Part shown: one piece after another, positions 25,441 to 27,085 of the stretch
How positions within the stretch are numbered: position 1 is the stretch's first letter
How the letters are laid out: each line of letters starts with the position of its first letter
Origin: an uncultured Bacteroidota bacterium
Lineage (GTDB): Bacteria; Bacteroidota; Bacteroidia; Bacteroidales; P3
Direction of reading: 5' to 3'
Length of the DNA stretch: 27,085 bases
Assembly: GCA_900546465.1 (NCBI GenBank)
Contig: URCX01000004.1
Coordinates: 1 to 27,085, forward strand
Notes under the pieces: model-generated
The model's database searches: none
What the model saw: only the letters and a program-made list of their open reading frames with translations
Told to the model about the DNA's origin: nothing
Translations under genes and position numbers: made by a program

Positions 25441-26452
25441 TTTGTTTTTGTTGACGGGCTTATTGCTTGCCCTTGTCGATTTGAATGCCCAAAATACTGT
25501 CGATGCAAAAGGCAGGAAGCAGGGACGCTGGTCGAAAACTTATGCCGACGGAAAATTGAAATATGAAGGCGAGTTCAAGGATGATTGCGAGGTGGGGGAC
25601 TTCAAATACTACAATAAGGACGGCAGTTTGAAAGAGAAAATCAGCTATAAGGGTGATTGTAAGACGGGATATTGCGAAGTGTATTATCGCAAAGGGCAGC
25701 TTATGAGCAGCGGAGAGTATTTGAACAAGAAAAAAAACGCTGTCTGGAATTATTATTCGGTCGATGGCAAACTCCTAAGCAGGGAAACATACAAAGATGG
25801 ACTGAAAGAGGGTGAAGAAACGATATGGGACACAAAGGGCAATGTGTTGGAGAAAATCAATTATAAGAAAGGCAAAAAGAACGGGGAAAATTACAAGTAT
25901 CTTTATGCCGAAGGATTTCAGACATATACCTATGTAGATGATGTGAAGGAGGGAGCCTATCGGAATTATTATGCCGACAAACAGCCAAGGATTGAAGGAC
26001 AATACTCAGCCGGCAAGAAAGACGGGGTATGGACTTATACCGATCAAGCAAACAGGAAGATGAGAGTACAGGTATGGAAAGCCGATGTATTGATTTCCGA
26101 TAAGATTATCTTGCAACAGAGAGACAAGGAAAGAGGTATTGCAGCCGATGAAATTCTTTGCCTTTACCCTTTGGGAAAACAAACATGTCTTGTATTATCG
26201 AGCGGAGAAAAATTGACTTGCTTCAATTCTCATGACCAAATACTTGATTGCACGGACGGGAATTACCTTATCCGTTTGAACGAAAAGAACAATCTTTATG
26301 TCAATCCCAATGCCGTAAAAGCCGTTAAGGAGAATGCCGACGGACAAGCGGAAGTGATTACAGAGCCGAAGACAGATATAAAAATCATTGCAGACAAAGA
26401 GGGATTGAAAGCCCTGCATTCCGTTTTGAACAAGGAGAAAATCGGGAAGTAA
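25415..26452 (+). CDS. Exported MORN-variant repeat protein
   Basis: 345 residues from MKRIGKLSS; the frame is open further upstream, but this ATG gives a proper signal peptide (LFLLTGLLLALVDLNAQ). The mature part begins with about eight MORN-variant repeats of about 22 residues (patterns such as GRWSKTYADGKLKYEGEFKD and DGVWTYTD), as in the YwqK-like family. A C-terminal domain of about 110 residues that I do not recognise follows. It overlaps gmhB by 26 bases and closes the operon. Its function is unknown; export suggests an envelope role. Confidence 0.75.
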   Translation: MKRIGKLSSLFLLTGLLLALVDLNAQNTVDAKGRKQGRWSKTYADGKLKYEGEFKDDCEVGDFKYYNKDGSLKEKISYKGDCKTGYCEVYYRKGQLMSSGEYLNKKKNAVWNYYSVDGKLLSRETYKDGLKEGEETIWDTKGNVLEKINYKKGKKNGENYKYLYAEGFQTYTYVDDVKEGAYRNYYADKQPRIEGQYSAGKKDGVWTYTDQANRKMRVQVWKADVLISDKIILQQRDKERGIAADEILCLYPLGKQTCLVLSSGEKLTCFNSHDQILDCTDGNYLIRLNEKNNLYVNPNAVKAVKENADGQAEVITEPKTDIKIIADKEGLKALHSVLNKEKIGK

Positions 26453-26463
26453 ACACTTGATTG

Positions 26464-26532
26464 ATGAAAGAAAAGCTTGTATTTGCTTTAAGCGGCGGAG
26501 TTGACAGTTTTTCCGTCGCTTTTTTTGCGTAA
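26464..26532 (+). pseudogene. Start fragment of a PP-loop ATPase gene
   Basis: An ATG 11 bases after the MORN gene stop opens 22 codons reading MKEKLVFALSGGVDSFSVA, then FFA and stop. The hexapeptide SGGVDS after a hydrophobic strand is the PP-loop of ATP-pyrophosphatases such as MnmA, LarE or TilS, and the preceding residues fit those N-termini. The break follows a T run; removing one T would extend the frame (FLRKDLDLCYPSPIR) only about a dozen codons before another stop. Which PP-loop enzyme it came from cannot be told. The same bases form a terminator hairpin. Confidence 0.55.
26491..26526 (+). terminator. Terminator of the DUF4199-heptose operon
   Basis: AGCGGCGGA (26491-26499) pairs with TCCGTCGCT (26512-26520), nine pairs including one G-U, with a 12-base loop and seven T. 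The stem overlaps the codons for SGG and SVA of the PP-loop fragment. Confidence 0.75.
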
Positions 26533-26915
26533 AGACCTCGACCTTTGTTATCCTTCGCCGATAAGATGAATATTTGTTACGGAGCAACGAGACATTATGC
26601 AAGAATACTGTGGAAAGATCAATACTATATGCTTTATCGACTGAGCCGCTAACAACGCTTGATATTTCTCTTCCCTTTGGAAGGATAGACTTACAGATAA
26701 AGTAAAGCAATATGCCGATGCAAGGGACTGCAAGAGGTTGCAGCACAAAAAGAAAGCTGCGGACGGTATTTACAAATGGAAAAAGTAGAGTTATAATCTG
26801 ATAAATCGGTGACTATGTTTGAGAAGATTAAGAAGTTTAGACAGTCCCCCTTTATTTACCCTCAAATCCGCAACTAAGCCTTTCAACGTTCTTCTTGCGT
26901 GTACACGTCCTCTCA
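26533..26915. other. 383-bp stretch without a recognised gene
   Basis: Short open frames on the plus strand (for example about 26567-26709 and 26710-26790) look coding-like in composition but match nothing I know and are closed by stops. Around 26833-26857 the sequence TTTAGACAGTCCCCC resembles an insertion-sequence end, but no partner repeat is in the window. Confidence 0.4.
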
Positions 26916-27085
26916 TTACTGAATTTGCAGATGATTTGATCCGCAATCTGCTCTGAAACGATTGATAGTAATTCCGTTCTGTTCAAATCTCTCAAAGAAT
27001 CTCTTCAGCGTGTCTTTCTGATGAAAACGTGCCATGAAATGGAACATTTGTGTTGCCGTCACTATTCTCAATGCCGACAATCAAG
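26916..27085 (-). mobile_element. IS1380-type transposase remnant, broken, cut by window edge
   Basis: On the minus strand the edge frame reads LIVGIENSDGNTNVPFH. After a frame change it continues as ARFHQKDTLKRFFERFEQNG and ITINRFRADCGS before a stop at 26916. These match the catalytic-core region of IS1380-family transposases as I know it (pattern GIENRDGN...V.F.QKDTL..FF...E..GI...R.R.DCGS). The frame change is explained by about 13 extra bases near 27030. No complete transposase can be made; the rest may lie beyond the window. Confidence 0.7.

Noticed and set aside
23332..26452. Defence or toxin-antitoxin system around the YwqK-like MORN protein
   Set aside because: The MORN protein is exported and in an operon with heptose genes; no toxin, nuclease or antitoxin partner is present.

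Overview
The window comes from a low-to-mid GC (about 40% by eye) member of the Bacteroidetes, most likely a Bacteroidales species. Three things point there. The promoters are of the Bacteroidetes housekeeping type: the -7 box TAnnTTTGC recurs before many genes, and two sites show a full TTTG-N19-TAnnTTTG. There is type IX secretion machinery (PorQ) and a type IX cargo-like adhesin fragment. The ribosomal cluster rpmG-DUF4295-ftsY-rimO is a phylum signature. Most genes are housekeeping; the unusual material lies in the intergenic stretches, in one tandem repeat inside a gene, and at the right edge.

Layout. 1-2263: the 3' part of an O-antigen ligase-like membrane protein, overlapping a LolC/LolE-type permease; a two-way terminator separates it from convergent glyA. 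2317-3597: glyA (-). 3598-4458: long non-coding stretch with a 21-bp phased repeat block. 4459-6960: aroC, a DUF4369 lipoprotein and lpxH, with overlapping ends. 7024-8133: gcvT with its own promoter and a strong terminator. 8191-9240: secreted endonuclease/exonuclease/phosphatase-fold protein. 9578-10324: FabG-like reductase. 10349-12034: 5'-truncated type IX adhesin (-), abutting a terminator and the initiator tRNA-Met (12156-12227, -). 12296-13123: pyrF (-). 13214-13639: small cysteine-motif protein. 13713-14309: nadD (-). 14445-15854: secreted thioredoxin-fold protein without a CXXC. 16093-16539: small secreted protein. 16613-16979: rpmG and a DUF4295 gene. 17160-20381: ftsY, an outer-membrane barrel gene and rimO with an extra C-terminal domain. 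20398-21426: porQ (-). 21427-22154: second long repeat-bearing gap. 22155-26452: six-gene operon (two DUF4199 membrane proteins, a GT2 glycosyltransferase, gmhA, gmhB and a MORN-repeat protein). 26464-27085: debris comprising a 22-codon PP-loop ATPase start that is also a terminator hairpin, and a broken IS1380-type transposase.

How genes relate. glyA and gcvT both feed glycine/one-carbon folate metabolism, from separate promoters. lpxH, gmhA, gmhB, the ligase-like gene and the glycosyltransferase all point to lipid A, core or surface-glycan assembly. PorQ and the adhesin fragment belong to type IX secretion. ftsY serves membrane targeting.

The main unexplained signal is a family of short palindromic motifs, AAACG(C/G)CGTTT and variants. 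They occur in arrays with 21-22 bp spacing (two helical turns) in three intergenic regions, singly in a fourth, and as a related array inside the first gene, where they encode part of a membrane helix.
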